Assembly (NCBI GenBank): GCA_018650845.1
Contig: JABIFF010000018.1
Coordinates: 1-64,000, forward strand
Length of the DNA: 64,000 nt
Source of the DNA: Chloroflexota bacterium
GTDB taxonomy: Bacteria; Chloroflexota; Dehalococcoidia; Lucifugimonadales; Lucifugimonadaceae
Direction of reading: 5' to 3'
Below are positions 36,565-45,964 of the stretch, piece after piece (position 1 is the stretch's first letter; each line of letters starts with the position of its first letter). Position numbers and translations under genes: made by a program. The notes below the pieces were generated by a model that ran no database searches, was not told where the DNA came from, and saw only the letters and a program-made list of their open reading frames with translations.

Positions 36565-37836
36565 TCAAATTCGGCGAAGTGATGGTGAGACAGCCATTGC
36601 GATCAGCCCTGTAGCGATCACAACTAATCCGGCCGCGGCAAGTGCCCACTGAACCCCGACCAGCTCTCCTACGGCTCCAAGACCAAGATGCCCGATCCAG
36701 CCGAAGCCGATAGCAAATACCCACGCTCCCACCGCTCGACCTCGCATTTCGTCAGGAACGTTCAACTGCAATAGAGTCCACTGCATCGCATCGAAAGCTG
36801 CGGCAGATGCTCCCACTCCCATGATCAGTACGAGTGCGATTGCATAAGACCCGAAAGCAGAGAACGTAGCGAGGAACACCCCGTAAGCGATTGCGATTGC
36901 CATCAATAGCAGTCCTTTACGCTGGAAATTGCCCAACAACATCAAAAACAAAGTGCCGAACATCGATCCAAACCCGGCCATCATCGTGAGCGTGCCGAGT
37001 CCTTTTTCGTCAACATTCAAGACTTCCTTCGCCACTGCAGGCATCACAGCTCCGTAGGCAAATCCAAAGATCTCTACCATCACAGCCGTGATCAATATCA
37101 TCCGAACTATCGGTAACGTTTTCATCAGTCGCAGGCCATCGAGGATGTCTCTGACAATTGAAGTGGTAGTTCCAGCTACCTTCGCCTTCAAACCTCGGTT
37201 AGCAAGCAGCGCCAGAAATCCGCCCAGTGCGAATGCAATTCCTGAAGCCAAAAAGGTTGCCGGAACCCCCATCAAGCTGATTGCGAATCCGGCTGCGAGT
37301 GCTCCCAATGCACCGACAGCTCGCATTCCGGTCGATTGCACAGCTACGGCGTTCATCCGGATATTACGAGGGACTGATCCGGTCACCATTCCTTGAACAG
37401 ACGGTATTTCGAACGAATGTCCCACACCTGAAAAAGCGAGGATCACGAACAGCAGCCAAAGCGGTTCAAGTCCGTTCAAGGCAACAAGTGCTAATCCCGC
37501 CAACACGATTGCTTTGTACACCCCGGTGGCAAGCATAATTTTGCCTCGCGAAAATCGATCAGATATCGCACCGCCTATTGGGGCAAAGATTAACTGGGGT
37601 GCCTGCCGTACAGCGAATGACGCTGCGGCGAGGAATACCGATTCCGTTTCATTCAGAACCACCCATCCTGTGGCGAGTCGTTCACCCCAGTTACCGAGCG
37701 AGAATATGACCGAAGCCAGAAACACTCTCCGGAACCGCGGGAATGCGAACGCGGCCAAGGGGCCACGCGGGCGCGAAAATTTGGATGTTGCGGAACTAGA
37801 AGTCGTCATGCGCCCGTCATTCTGAGCGCGACCCAC
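36565..37836 (-). CDS. Major facilitator superfamily transporter
   Basis: 423 residues with about 12 transmembrane segments. The loop between helices 2 and 3 reads GGAISDRFSRGKIMLATG, the MFS motif A. The pattern (FRRVFLASVIFSLGNWGERLATGWV and VQGMVTGSVPRNIRMNAVAV) is that of the EntS/DHA3-like drug or siderophore exporters. Substrate unknown. It is convergent with galU (11 bases between stops) and 23 bases downstream of nothing on its own strand except lepA, which ends the other side. No regulator is adjacent. Confidence 0.9.
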   Translation of the reverse strand: MGRAQNDGRMTTSSSATSKFSRPRGPLAAFAFPRFRRVFLASVIFSLGNWGERLATGWVVLNETESVFLAAASFAVRQAPQLIFAPIGGAISDRFSRGKIMLATGVYKAIVLAGLALVALNGLEPLWLLFVILAFSGVGHSFEIPSVQGMVTGSVPRNIRMNAVAVQSTGMRAVGALGALAAGFAISLMGVPATFLASGIAFALGGFLALLANRGLKAKVAGTTTSIVRDILDGLRLMKTLPIVRMILITAVMVEIFGFAYGAVMPAVAKEVLNVDEKGLGTLTMMAGFGSMFGTLFLMLLGNFQRKGLLLMAIAIAYGVFLATFSAFGSYAIALVLIMGVGASAAAFDAMQWTLLQLNVPDEMRGRAVGAWVFAIGFGWIGHLGLGAVGELVGVQWALAAAGLVVIATGLIAMAVSPSLRRI

Positions 37837-37859
37837 TCGTTAGTCGATAGACAATATCG

Positions 37860-39704
37860 CTAGTCGAGCGAAAGCACTGCCATAAATGCCTCTTGAGGCA
37901 CTTCGATCGACCCGACCATCTTCATTCGACGCTTCTTACCCTTTTTCTGCTGTTCTAGCAGTTTTCGCTTACGAGTAACGTCACCGCCGTAACACTTGGC
38001 GAGAACGTTCTTCCGAAGGGCTTTAACGTTCGTTCGGGCTACGATCTTTCCACCGATTGCGGCCTGAATAGGCACAGCAAACATTTGCCGTGGAATGAGA
38101 TCCTTTAGTTTCGACGTGAGCGAACGACCGTATGAAGCGGCTTCGTCGCGGTGAGTGATCATCGATAGCGCATCGACTGGCTCGTGATTCACGAGTACAT
38201 CAAGTTTGACCAGATCGGCAACACGATTGTCGATCATCGAGTAGTCCATCGACGCGTAGCCTTGAGTACCGGACTTCAGTTTGTCGTGGAAGTCGACGAG
38301 AATCTCAGAGAGCGGAATATCGTACTCAAGCATCACGCGAGCGTCACGGGATGCAGCGCTAGCTGAATCGGAATCGTCTTGTGCTACCGACTCGAGATAT
38401 TCCATCTTTTTATACTCGCCACGTTTGGTCGTAACCAATTCCATGATGGCGCCGATATAGCGCGCTGGGGTGACGATGGTGATATTGACCCATGGTTCTA
38501 GAATCGAATCATAGGCGTGGTTCTCTGGCAGCTTCGACGGGTTGTCGACAGTAATAATGTCGCCGGTTTTTAGCAGTACCTGATAACTAACGCTTGGCGC
38601 CGTTGCGATTAGGCCGAGGTTGTACTCACGCTCTAGTCGTTCTTGGACGATATCCATGTGGAGCAATCCAAGAAATCCACAGCGATAGCCGAAGCCCAGC
38701 GCCGCAGAAGATTCTGGCTCAAACACCAACGCTGCGTCATTGAGCTGTAGCTTCTCGAGTGCGTCCCGCAACTCGGGATAGTCTTCGCCTTCAGTTGGGA
38801 ATATCCCTGTGAAGACCATCGGACTTTGAGCAGCATAACCCGGCAACGCCTCTGAGGCAGGCTCGGTTGCGACGGTCATGGTGTCACCGACACGCACTGC
38901 TTTGACGTCTTTTAATCCAGTTGCTACATATCCGACTTCACCGGTTTTTAAACCAGTCGTTTTCTCGAGTACCGGGCTGAAGAAGCCGGTTTCCAAAACT
39001 TCAGCTTCGGTTTCAGTTCCCATCAAGCGCACACGGTCGGTGCTTTTCAGCGATCCGTGCATCGCACGAACGTACGCAATCACGCCTTTGAACTGATCGT
39101 ATTTGGAATCGAAAATTAGTGCTCGGAATTGATCGTCAACGTCGCCAGTCGGTGGTTCGATACGGCTAACAATCTGCTCGAGAAGCGCATCCACACCGTC
39201 ACCGGTTTTAGCTGAGATTTTCAGTACTTCATCTTCGCTGAAGCCGAACGTCTGCTCTAACTCGGTGAGAACTCGCTCCGGCTGTGCCGCCGGCATATCG
39301 AGTTTGTTGATGACTGGAATGATCTCGAGATCATTCTCTAGCGCAAGGTAAACGTTAGCGATGGTCTGCGCTTGAATGCCTTGGGTTGCGTCGACAAGAA
39401 GCACTGCGCCCTCACAAGCGGCGAGTGAACGTGACACTTCATAGGAGAAATCGACGTGCCCGGGAGTGTCGATCAGGTTCAGCTGAAATTCGGCGCCTTC
39501 ACCGTTGGTGTACTGCAACCGAACGGCCTGAGCTTTGATCGTGATGCCGCGCTCCTGCTCCAGCTCCATCGTATCGAGGTGCTGAGAGGTCATTTTCCGT
39601 TCTGACACAGCACCAGTGAGTTCGATCAGGCGGTCGGCGAGGGTCGACTTGCCATGATCGATGTGGGCGATGATGCAGAAATTTCTAACTTGATCTTGCG
39701 ACAT
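37860..39704 (-). CDS. lepA: Elongation factor 4 (LepA)
   Basis: 614 residues, full length. G1 [15 protein letters not shown]2 region [15 protein letters not shown]3 [13 protein letters not shown]4 NKLDMPAA and the LepA-specific C-terminal part ([13 protein letters not shown] and [24 protein letters not shown]-type tail) are present. It is a ribosomal GTPase that acts on stalled or mistranslocated ribosomes. Its promoter region (39705-39780) is short and shows nothing distinctive. Confidence 0.98.
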   Translation of the reverse strand: MSQDQVRNFCIIAHIDHGKSTLADRLIELTGAVSERKMTSQHLDTMELEQERGITIKAQAVRLQYTNGEGAEFQLNLIDTPGHVDFSYEVSRSLAACEGAVLLVDATQGIQAQTIANVYLALENDLEIIPVINKLDMPAAQPERVLTELEQTFGFSEDEVLKISAKTGDGVDALLEQIVSRIEPPTGDVDDQFRALIFDSKYDQFKGVIAYVRAMHGSLKSTDRVRLMGTETEAEVLETGFFSPVLEKTTGLKTGEVGYVATGLKDVKAVRVGDTMTVATEPASEALPGYAAQSPMVFTGIFPTEGEDYPELRDALEKLQLNDAALVFEPESSAALGFGYRCGFLGLLHMDIVQERLEREYNLGLIATAPSVSYQVLLKTGDIITVDNPSKLPENHAYDSILEPWVNITIVTPARYIGAIMELVTTKRGEYKKMEYLESVAQDDSDSASAASRDARVMLEYDIPLSEILVDFHDKLKSGTQGYASMDYSMIDNRVADLVKLDVLVNHEPVDALSMITHRDEAASYGRSLTSKLKDLIPRQMFAVPIQAAIGGKIVARTNVKALRKNVLAKCYGGDVTRKRKLLEQQKKGKKRRMKMVGSIEVPQEAFMAVLSLD

Positions 39705-39780
39705 ATATTCAATAGTAGTCGCAAAATGTCGAAATTCCTTGCGTTGAAACTACCGAGTTACGGTGAAGTTCGACGCTAAC

Positions 39781-40488
39781 CTACTTCGGAATCGCCGAAA
39801 TCAGCACTTCAACGTGTACTTCATCCTTCACAACGAAGAAGTTACTGGTCGGTGCGGTCATGTCGAAGTCGTCCCAAGTGAAATCGCCTTTCACGAGTAC
39901 CAATAGGCGATCGGGATCAAGCCGTGACTCGATCGTGAACTCCACATCAGCATCGGTGCCGTTCACGTTCACTTTGCCAATCACTGTCGATGTGAACGCT
40001 TCGCCGGATGCGAATATTTCGGGGATATCAGGGAAGTCGGCAACACTGATTGTGGCGGTCGACTGCGTAGGGAAAAGTCGATCTCGTATGTAACGATCTC
40101 GGCGAGTGTCATCACTTTCCAGAGCATGGAGATTGATAACCAACTCGGCAGTTTCAGCCGAGAGGTCGATATCACCGGTTATATCGCCGGTTCGCATGAC
40201 AGCATCGTTTGGCAACGGCAGTCGAGAAAGCTTTTCGTTAACCGTGAACGTCGCTTCTGAGCCTTCACTGACTTCGAAAGCTCCATCGGTAGAACCGGGA
40301 ACAGGCGTGTCGTTGGTCACGATTTCAGATGTCGACGGCGTAGTTGTTGGCGGTGTCGCTGGCGGTGGTGTCGTCTCCGCAGCCGGTTCATCTGAATTTC
40401 CGCAAGCGACACTGAGAACCGCCAATGCGGAGATTAGCGCGATCAATAAATATCCGTTTGTTCGAAATTTCATATCCAGCCCGTACAA
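39781..40488 (-). CDS. YceI-domain lipoprotein
   Basis: 235 residues. After an optional second start (MKFRTNG, ATG at 40473) comes a lipoprotein signal peptide with lipobox LSVAC at about residue 29. A Pro/Thr-rich linker (TTPPPATPPTTTPS) leads to a YceI-like lipocalin-fold domain of about 170 residues (DITGDIDLSAETAELVINLHAL, RDRYIRDRLFPTQSTA). YceI domains bind isoprenoid chains or amphiphilic compounds. It should be anchored outside the cytoplasmic membrane. It follows the small membrane protein gene at 40511 by 22 bases on the same strand. Confidence 0.87.
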   Translation of the reverse strand: MYGLDMKFRTNGYLLIALISALAVLSVACGNSDEPAAETTPPPATPPTTTPSTSEIVTNDTPVPGSTDGAFEVSEGSEATFTVNEKLSRLPLPNDAVMRTGDITGDIDLSAETAELVINLHALESDDTRRDRYIRDRLFPTQSTATISVADFPDIPEIFASGEAFTSTVIGKVNVNGTDADVEFTIESRLDPDRLLVLVKGDFTWDDFDMTAPTSNFFVVKDEVHVEVLISAIPK

Positions 40489-40510
40489 ATTATTTATGGA
40501 GTTCCCAAGT

Positions 40511-40993
40511 TCAAGGTGCTGGTGGCAGTGAAAGCGAGCCAGATTCCTGATCGCCCTGCCCTGCCAACAAAAGACTTAGTGCCACGGCAACTATTACGAG
40601 AATACCGTTGATCCAGATTCCAAACCTATCGTTAGACGCAGCTATAGGCGTTCCAACAATTGGAATGACTGCTGATATCAAAGCGAGTGGGATCGTGAAT
40701 GCCAGTGGATCGTCGAACTGAAATATTGCTGCCACAGCGATCGCAAGTGCCGCTACAAGCAGCCCGATGGAACCACCTAGATACACGTGTTTACGTTGAA
40801 ATCGATGCGTTGTCTCCGCTGTATGCCAGAGAAATCCAGACAATGCACCAAGTCCTAGCGCCCCGAAACCAATCGAAGCAGCGTTGAACACGATGTCATC
40901 GGGAGATTCCAACGGAAGCGATACAAGAACAGCAATGATCGCTGCGACAGCGCCCACGCCCAACCCTGTGTAAATATCTCTGTAAATCGACAT
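40511..40993 (-). CDS. Small integral membrane protein, unknown function
   Basis: 160 residues, about five hydrophobic segments (GVGAVAAIIAVLVSLPL, AASIGFGALGLGALSGFLW, GGSIGLLVAALAIAVAAIF, AFTIPLALISAVIPIVG, INGILVIVAVALSLLLAG). Cytoplasmic start MSIYRDIYTG. No family recognised. It is 22 bases upstream of the YceI lipoprotein gene and probably cotranscribed, so it may act with that lipoprotein at the membrane; this is only context. Confidence 0.7.
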   Translation of the reverse strand: MSIYRDIYTGLGVGAVAAIIAVLVSLPLESPDDIVFNAASIGFGALGLGALSGFLWHTAETTHRFQRKHVYLGGSIGLLVAALAIAVAAIFQFDDPLAFTIPLALISAVIPIVGTPIAASNDRFGIWINGILVIVAVALSLLLAGQGDQESGSLSLPPAP

Positions 40994-41067
40994 TGCTGGA
41001 GAGTTTATCGCTGGTGAACCAGCTAATCATCAAGAAAACATTAAGAGACCAGCAATATCGAACGTAG

Positions 41068-42651
41068 CTAGTGACCTCGACGCAACGCCTGCCCCGGTGT
41101 CGCTCCGGTATTCATTCCATGCTCGATCACAACTTCACCGTTCACGATCACATAGTCGATACCGACCGGATAGTGCTTCGGATCATCCTTCGTAGCATCA
41201 GTACGAACAGTGTCGGGATCGAAAATTACGATGTCGGCTCGGAAGCCATCTCGCAACACACCCCGATCAGTTAGCCCAAGGCGCTGTGCAGGGAACGATG
41301 TCATCTTGCGAATCGCTTCAGGCAACTTCAGATGTTTTTCAGCACGAACAAATTCAGCGAGAACCACCGGGAAACATCCGTAAGTTCGTGGATTCGGATA
41401 CTCGCCGAACAAAATAGCGTCTGATGCGATCATTCCGTACGGATGCGAAACAAATTCGGGCAGAGTGTGCGCATTGGTTCCTGTACCAACTTCGCTGATA
41501 CCGAGTCGTTCTTCCAGCAGTAGATCGAACAACGCATCCGCCGGATCTTGTTCGCGCATTTCAGCGATGTGTGAAATCGATTTACCGTCGTATTTTTCGT
41601 TCTGAGGCTGGCGGAAGTTATGTAGCCAGCGTTCCCGCCATATCTCTTGGATATCGGAACGAGAATTCATATCCCGCTTCATCTTTTTACGATCCTCAGG
41701 ATCAGTAAGTGCCGCCATTATTCGTTCAGGTCCACCGTCTTTAGCCCAGAACGGCAACTGAATGGTGACCGAAGTTCCCGAATACGGGTACGTGTAGCAA
41801 TCGAAGGTAACGTCGACTCCTTCAGCACGCGCATCTTCGACAAGACCTAAATAGCCGTTGTGAGAACCCTCGCCTTGCTTGGGCTGCCGGAAGTGCGTCA
41901 GATGAATAGGTATACCTGACTTTCGACCTATCTCAACCGCCTCTTCCCACGGTGCGTACGTGCCTTTTGACTTCAGCGAGGCACGAGTGTGGGTGTGATA
42001 AAAACCGCCCATGGCTGCGGTTTGCTCAGATAAAGCAATCAATTCTTCGGTGGAAGCGTAAGCGCCCGGAGGGTAGTCGAGTCCGGTCGAAAGCCCCCAA
42101 GCACCCTCCTCCATCGACTCCCTGATTACCGCTTTCATATTCGCGATCTCGGCTTCGGTCGCAGGCTTGTCATTCCACCCTGTCGCCCAGATTCGTACTG
42201 GCGAATTGCCAAGAATATAGGCGATGTTAATCGCCACCGTGCCGTCGTACTTGTTCAACAGCTCCTGAGTAGTAAGCCAATCTGGCTCAGGCGGATACCA
42301 GTTCAACCCTGCATCCATCCAGATGTACCGTTCAAGTTCGTCACGGGTCTTGAACGGAGCGTGCGAAATGCCGTCGATTCCAACCAACTCGGTAGTCACG
42401 CCTTGTCGAACCTTGGGATCGTGATGAGGTTCACCGAGAATTGTTAGGCCAGCGTGTGAGTGGAGATCAACAAAGCCGGGACAAACTACTTTGTCTTGTG
42501 CGTCGATCACACGGGTCGATTCATATCGATCGAGATCAATTTCACCCCGTTTGATCGTGATCGTGTTGTCATCGACAAGCACTGATCCTCGGAACCAGGG
42601 CGAACCTGTTCCATCAATTATTTTGGCGTTATGAATGAGAAGTTGAAGCAT
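41068..42651 (-). CDS. N-acyl-D-amino-acid deacylase-like amidohydrolase
   Basis: 527 residues. Amidohydrolase fold: small beta domain, then the metal motif GFVDLHSHAG (HxH) at about residue 60, IHLTHFRQP in the barrel, and the C-terminal GFRADIVIFDPDTVRTD that rebuilds the beta sandwich. The layout and VVCPGFVDLHSH match the D-aminoacylase/N-acyl-D-glutamate deacylase group. The bridging Cys of D-aminoacylase (GNCG) is not at its place; the segment reads VGIDGIS. It may hydrolyse an N-acyl D-amino acid or another cyclic or linear amide. Divergent from the KPR-like gene at 42737. Confidence 0.85.
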   Translation of the reverse strand: MLQLLIHNAKIIDGTGSPWFRGSVLVDDNTITIKRGEIDLDRYESTRVIDAQDKVVCPGFVDLHSHAGLTILGEPHHDPKVRQGVTTELVGIDGISHAPFKTRDELERYIWMDAGLNWYPPEPDWLTTQELLNKYDGTVAINIAYILGNSPVRIWATGWNDKPATEAEIANMKAVIRESMEEGAWGLSTGLDYPPGAYASTEELIALSEQTAAMGGFYHTHTRASLKSKGTYAPWEEAVEIGRKSGIPIHLTHFRQPKQGEGSHNGYLGLVEDARAEGVDVTFDCYTYPYSGTSVTIQLPFWAKDGGPERIMAALTDPEDRKKMKRDMNSRSDIQEIWRERWLHNFRQPQNEKYDGKSISHIAEMREQDPADALFDLLLEERLGISEVGTGTNAHTLPEFVSHPYGMIASDAILFGEYPNPRTYGCFPVVLAEFVRAEKHLKLPEAIRKMTSFPAQRLGLTDRGVLRDGFRADIVIFDPDTVRTDATKDDPKHYPVGIDYVIVNGEVVIEHGMNTGATPGQALRRGH

Positions 42652-42736
42652 GTGGCAGATGATAGCTGTTCACTAGTGGCTGCGACTGCCCTAAGATTGG
42701 CGCCTGAATCTGATTCCAATACTGATAGGGCTGAAG

Positions 42737-43687
42737 GTGAATTTGTTGAGCAACGATACGTTCAGAGTGGCAGTTGTAGGTGCTGGCGGCACTGGTGCCT
42801 ACTACGGCGGAGCGCTCGCTAGAGCCGGTGCAGATGTAACGATGATCGCCAGAGGTCCGCATCTCGAAGCGATCAACAAAAGCGGATTACAACTGAACTC
42901 CGTTTTGCTTGGCGATTTCGTGGTTGAGTGTTCTGCTACCGACGATATGTCGTCAATCGACCGAGTCGATCTCGTTATTTTCGCTGTGAAAAGTTGGGGA
43001 ACCGACGCCGCTATCGAAGCGATGGCATCAGGTGGCATGGTCGGCGAAGGCACGTTGATCATTTCCACACAAAACGGAATCGACAGCGAGCCTCAGTTGT
43101 CGGCCGCTTTCGGAGCCGAGCATGTTCTTGGTTCCACTGCCACAGTATCGGCATTGATTTCCGAGCCGGGTGTTGTGAGTCAGAACGGAGGTCCAGGCTC
43201 GCTGGTGATTGGTGAACTTGGCGGAGGGCCATCTGATCGGGTTACAGCGCTCGTTGAACGATGTGTTTCTGCAGGTTTGGCTGCGGAAGCCGACGACAAT
43301 ATCGAAATGGCTCTTTGGATGAAGTTCACGTTCATATGTGCGCTCAGCGGAATGACTGCTCTCACACGCAAGCCTATTGGCGATATCTTCGCTCAAGAGA
43401 CTACAACCGCAATGTATCGGCAGGTGCTTTCTGAAGTAGCCGCGGTGGCACGTGCTAAAGGTGTGGCCATTTCGGACGAATTGGTTTCTTCAACTCTGAA
43501 AGCGACTCAAGGTCGTGAGCCGTTCATCATCGGATCTATGGGGCACGATTTGATCGCGGGCAACCCGATAGAAATCGGACTACTCAACGCACGAGTAGTC
43601 GAGATGGGCAAGGAACTATGCGTAGACACCCCAGCCAACTTCGCCATCGAGGCAGCACTACGCCCACACGAGGGTGGGGCTGGGTAA
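42737..43687 (+). CDS. Ketopantoate reductase (ApbA/PanE)-family protein
   Basis: 316 residues. NADP motif VAVVGAGGTGAYYGGALARAGADV, the middle LWMKFTFICALSGMTALTRKPIG with the catalytic Lys, and GHDLIAGNPIEIGLLNARVVEMG near the end. It has the usual PanE length and could be the real 2-dehydropantoate 2-reductase for pantothenate synthesis, unlike its longer relative at 24045. The reported start is GTG; TTG at 42743 or 42746 is also possible, with an AAGGTGA upstream. It is divergent from the deacylase gene 85 bases away. Confidence 0.85.
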   Translation: MNLLSNDTFRVAVVGAGGTGAYYGGALARAGADVTMIARGPHLEAINKSGLQLNSVLLGDFVVECSATDDMSSIDRVDLVIFAVKSWGTDAAIEAMASGGMVGEGTLIISTQNGIDSEPQLSAAFGAEHVLGSTATVSALISEPGVVSQNGGPGSLVIGELGGGPSDRVTALVERCVSAGLAAEADDNIEMALWMKFTFICALSGMTALTRKPIGDIFAQETTTAMYRQVLSEVAAVARAKGVAISDELVSSTLKATQGREPFIIGSMGHDLIAGNPIEIGLLNARVVEMGKELCVDTPANFAIEAALRPHEGGAG

Positions 43688-43764
43688 AAGTTTTGAGAAT
43701 CCGACACTGAAGTTTCGAGTTCGTACAACCTGTTTAATAAACTGACAAGCCGTCTGCTTTCCTA

Positions 43765-43795
43765 CGTCATCCTGAACTTGATTCAGGATATCGAA
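43765..43795 (+). repeat. Palindromic repeat, copy D (left boundary)
   Basis: CGTCA, then stem ATCCTGAA (43769-43776), loop CTTGA, stem TTCAGGAT, then ATCGAA. It ends 5 bases before the GIY-YIG start codon. Confidence 0.8.
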
Positions 43796-43800
43796 ACGCC

Positions 43801-44148
43801 ATGTCTAGCAAGAATCGCTCGTACGTCTACATTCTTTCCAATCACAGCAAAGCGATATACATCGGAGTCACATCCGATCTCCAGAGACGCGTGTGGCAGC
43901 ACCGGTATGGATCAGGCGGTATCCACACGTCTCGATTCAATATCAGTCGGTTAGTTTGGTTCGAAGAATCGGACGATATTCGCATCGCTATAGCTAGAGA
44001 AAAGCAGATCATAAACGGGCGAAGAGATTGGAAAGATGCTTTGATCGTTAAGACTAATCCAGCTTGGAAAGATATCGCTGAAGATTGGTTCGACTCGTTC
44101 GATACCCTGAATCAAGTTCAGGGTGACGTTCTTAATATAAAAGGGTGA
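43801..44148 (+). CDS. GIY-YIG domain endonuclease-like protein (UPF0213 type)
   Basis: 115 residues. The GIY-YIG core reads YVYILSNHSKAIYIGVTSDLQRRVWQHR, with the two YIL/YIG strands, Arg and His, at residues 7-34. A later REKQIINGRRDWKDALI supplies the Glu-Lys helix and Trp. The family is a small nuclease without a DNA-binding domain; cellular role unknown. The C-terminal 17 codons are encoded by the right palindromic repeat (FDTLNQVQGDV), so the repeat has become part of the protein. The flanking inverted repeats suggest that gene and repeats move together. Confidence 0.88.
   Translation: MSSKNRSYVYILSNHSKAIYIGVTSDLQRRVWQHRYGSGGIHTSRFNISRLVWFEESDDIRIAIAREKQIINGRRDWKDALIVKTNPAWKDIAEDWFDSFDTLNQVQGDVLNIKG
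44098..44128 (-). repeat. Palindromic repeat, copy E (right boundary)
   Basis: Inverted copy of D inside the GIY-YIG reading frame. Stems ACCCTGAA (44104-44111) and TTCAGGGT (44117-44124) keep full pairing although two bases differ from D. Confidence 0.8.
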
Positions 44149-44171
44149 GCAAAAATGCTCACCCTTTTATA
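44136..44171. terminator. Bidirectional Rho-independent terminator
   Basis: A 16-bp perfect stem (44136-44151 with 44156-44171) around a 4-base loop, with AAAA and TTTT at the outer part. It separates the convergent GIY-YIG and ThDP-enzyme genes and overlaps the GIY-YIG stop. Confidence 0.9.
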
Positions 44172-44189
44172 TTTCACGCAACCAAAACC

Positions 44190-45845
44190 CTAATCCAGCA
44201 ACCCGTCCTGCGGAGTCGTCCACGGTGCTCGGGCTGACCACTGCTTTGGTCGTGGCACACGATTTACCGGTACGTCGATAAACACTGGTTTGTTCATTGC
44301 CAGCGCCTTCGGGATAACGTTCTTCACGTCGTACGGATCCTTCGCTCGAAGACCAACCGCTCCGTAAGCCTCGGCAAGTTTTACAAAGTCGGGGTTCACG
44401 AAATCAGTTTCGTAAGTTCCACCGAAATCGTCATCCATGTCACGAGCTACGTTTCCGTAGTGACCATCGTTGTAGATAACCGTTACGAGATTGATTCCGT
44501 ACTTCACAGCCGTAGAAATCTCCGACGAGTTGTACATAAATCCGCCATCACCAGAAACACAAATCACTGGCTTGTCGGGATTACCAACCTTCGCACCCAA
44601 TGCAGTCGGGAATGCGAAACCGAGGTTTCCCGAGTAACCGGAATCGATGTACGACTTCGGGTTCTCAGTAATCCAGCGTGGTCGTGAGTAATATCCGAGC
44701 TGCGTCATACCGAAGATCATGATCGCATCATCAGGAGCGCCTTCTTGAAGTGCTCGAATGTAATCTTCCTGAGGCTGGTTCAGTTCTTCTTCACTGTTGG
44801 TCAGCGCATCTTGAATTCGAGCAACTTCCGGAGCCGGAGAGTCCCATTTACCACCACCAGCAGCTGCAATTGCAGCCTGGAGTTTTGGCAGAGTGGCTTT
44901 TACGTCGCCGATCACGCCGAGTGAATTTTCGTGAACATGGCCGATCATTTCAGGATCGGCATCGATGTGAACAAGTCGAGCTTCAGCAGCTGCCTGATTT
45001 CGCATCGAGAAACGAGTTCCAATACCGATAACAACGTCGGCATCCTCGATGTAGTCCTTCAATTGACCCGTTGGGCCAAGCGATCCTCCCAAGGCGAGAG
45101 CGTGTCGTTCCGACATCGTGCCTTTACCACCAGCTGAAGTCAGAACGGCGATTTGGTGAGCTTCTGCGAACGCAATAAGTTCGGCTTCAGCATCGGATCG
45201 AGCAACACCACCACCAGCGTAGATAACTGGCTTACGAGCCGCTGCGATCTCTTTCGCAGCCTGTTCGATCACTGAATCAACAGGAACTTTGCGTTCGATC
45301 TTTGCTGGCTCAAGAAGTTCTACTTCTTCTCGTTCGACCATCGTCTCTGGTGGGAGTTCGAAGTGAACTGGCGAAGGTCGATCCGACTGTGCCTGCCTAA
45401 ACGCTTCGTGAATACTTTCAGGAACCTCGTGGGGACGAAGAACCTGCTTCTGCCACTTGGTTACAGGATTGGTGATTTCCTTCTGGTCGTTCACTTCGTG
45501 AAGTCCGCCAAAGTTCTTACCAATACCGTCTCGAGGAATCTGGCCTGCAATTAGCACAACCGGTGACGAGCGAGAGAACGCAGTCGAAAGTCCGCCACCT
45601 GCGTTGTAAATTCCAGGTCCGGGTACAACCATCGCAACGCCGGGCCTACCGGTGGTTCGGGCGTAACCGTCCGCCATGTAGGTAGTAGATGTTTCGTTGC
45701 GAGTAACAACAAATTTGATGCTGGGTTCATCTCGAAGTGCGGCGACGATGCCGTACATCTGCACGCCAGGCAAGCCGAAAATCACTTCGACGCCCTCACG
45801 AACCAAAGATTTGATGAGAGCTTCTCCACCTGAGAGTTTTGCCAT
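44190..45845 (-). CDS. Thiamine diphosphate enzyme (acetolactate synthase-like large subunit)
   Basis: 551 residues with the three ThDP-enzyme domains. The activating Glu is in VTRNETSTTYMADGYAR (residue about 50), and the ThDP motif GDGGFMYNSSEISTAVKY to IYNDGHYGN lies in the C-terminal domain. It aligns in layout with acetolactate synthase, glyoxylate carboligase and oxalyl-CoA decarboxylase. No acetolactate synthase small subunit or ilvC follows, so a catabolic ThDP role (carboligation or decarboxylation of a 2-keto acid) is as likely as branched-chain synthesis. The zinc alcohol dehydrogenase gene lies 119 bases upstream on the same strand. Confidence 0.85.
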   Translation of the reverse strand: MAKLSGGEALIKSLVREGVEVIFGLPGVQMYGIVAALRDEPSIKFVVTRNETSTTYMADGYARTTGRPGVAMVVPGPGIYNAGGGLSTAFSRSSPVVLIAGQIPRDGIGKNFGGLHEVNDQKEITNPVTKWQKQVLRPHEVPESIHEAFRQAQSDRPSPVHFELPPETMVEREEVELLEPAKIERKVPVDSVIEQAAKEIAAARKPVIYAGGGVARSDAEAELIAFAEAHQIAVLTSAGGKGTMSERHALALGGSLGPTGQLKDYIEDADVVIGIGTRFSMRNQAAAEARLVHIDADPEMIGHVHENSLGVIGDVKATLPKLQAAIAAAGGGKWDSPAPEVARIQDALTNSEEELNQPQEDYIRALQEGAPDDAIMIFGMTQLGYYSRPRWITENPKSYIDSGYSGNLGFAFPTALGAKVGNPDKPVICVSGDGGFMYNSSEISTAVKYGINLVTVIYNDGHYGNVARDMDDDFGGTYETDFVNPDFVKLAEAYGAVGLRAKDPYDVKNVIPKALAMNKPVFIDVPVNRVPRPKQWSARAPWTTPQDGLLD

Positions 45846-45964
45846 GTTTTTCCTCTAAAACACCGTTCGAAGGCGCTTTGTTATGAACCAGCCGTTTATT
45901 GCGAGCGAGCGCAGAATACCGCTGTATTCGTCGATGCGCCAGCATTGTTTGAATTAGATACGAA

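Larger units (their letters stand above)
43765..44128. mobile_element. Candidate mini-element: GIY-YIG gene bounded by inverted palindromes
   Basis: Two 31-base inverted copies, 43765-43795 and 44098-44128, differ at two positions that are partners in the same stem. They enclose the start and nearly the whole of a GIY-YIG ORF. Related palindromes without the gene occur at 196, 61121 and 61221. The layout recalls REP elements and their RAYT transposases, but with a GIY-YIG nuclease. Mobility is inferred. Confidence 0.45.
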
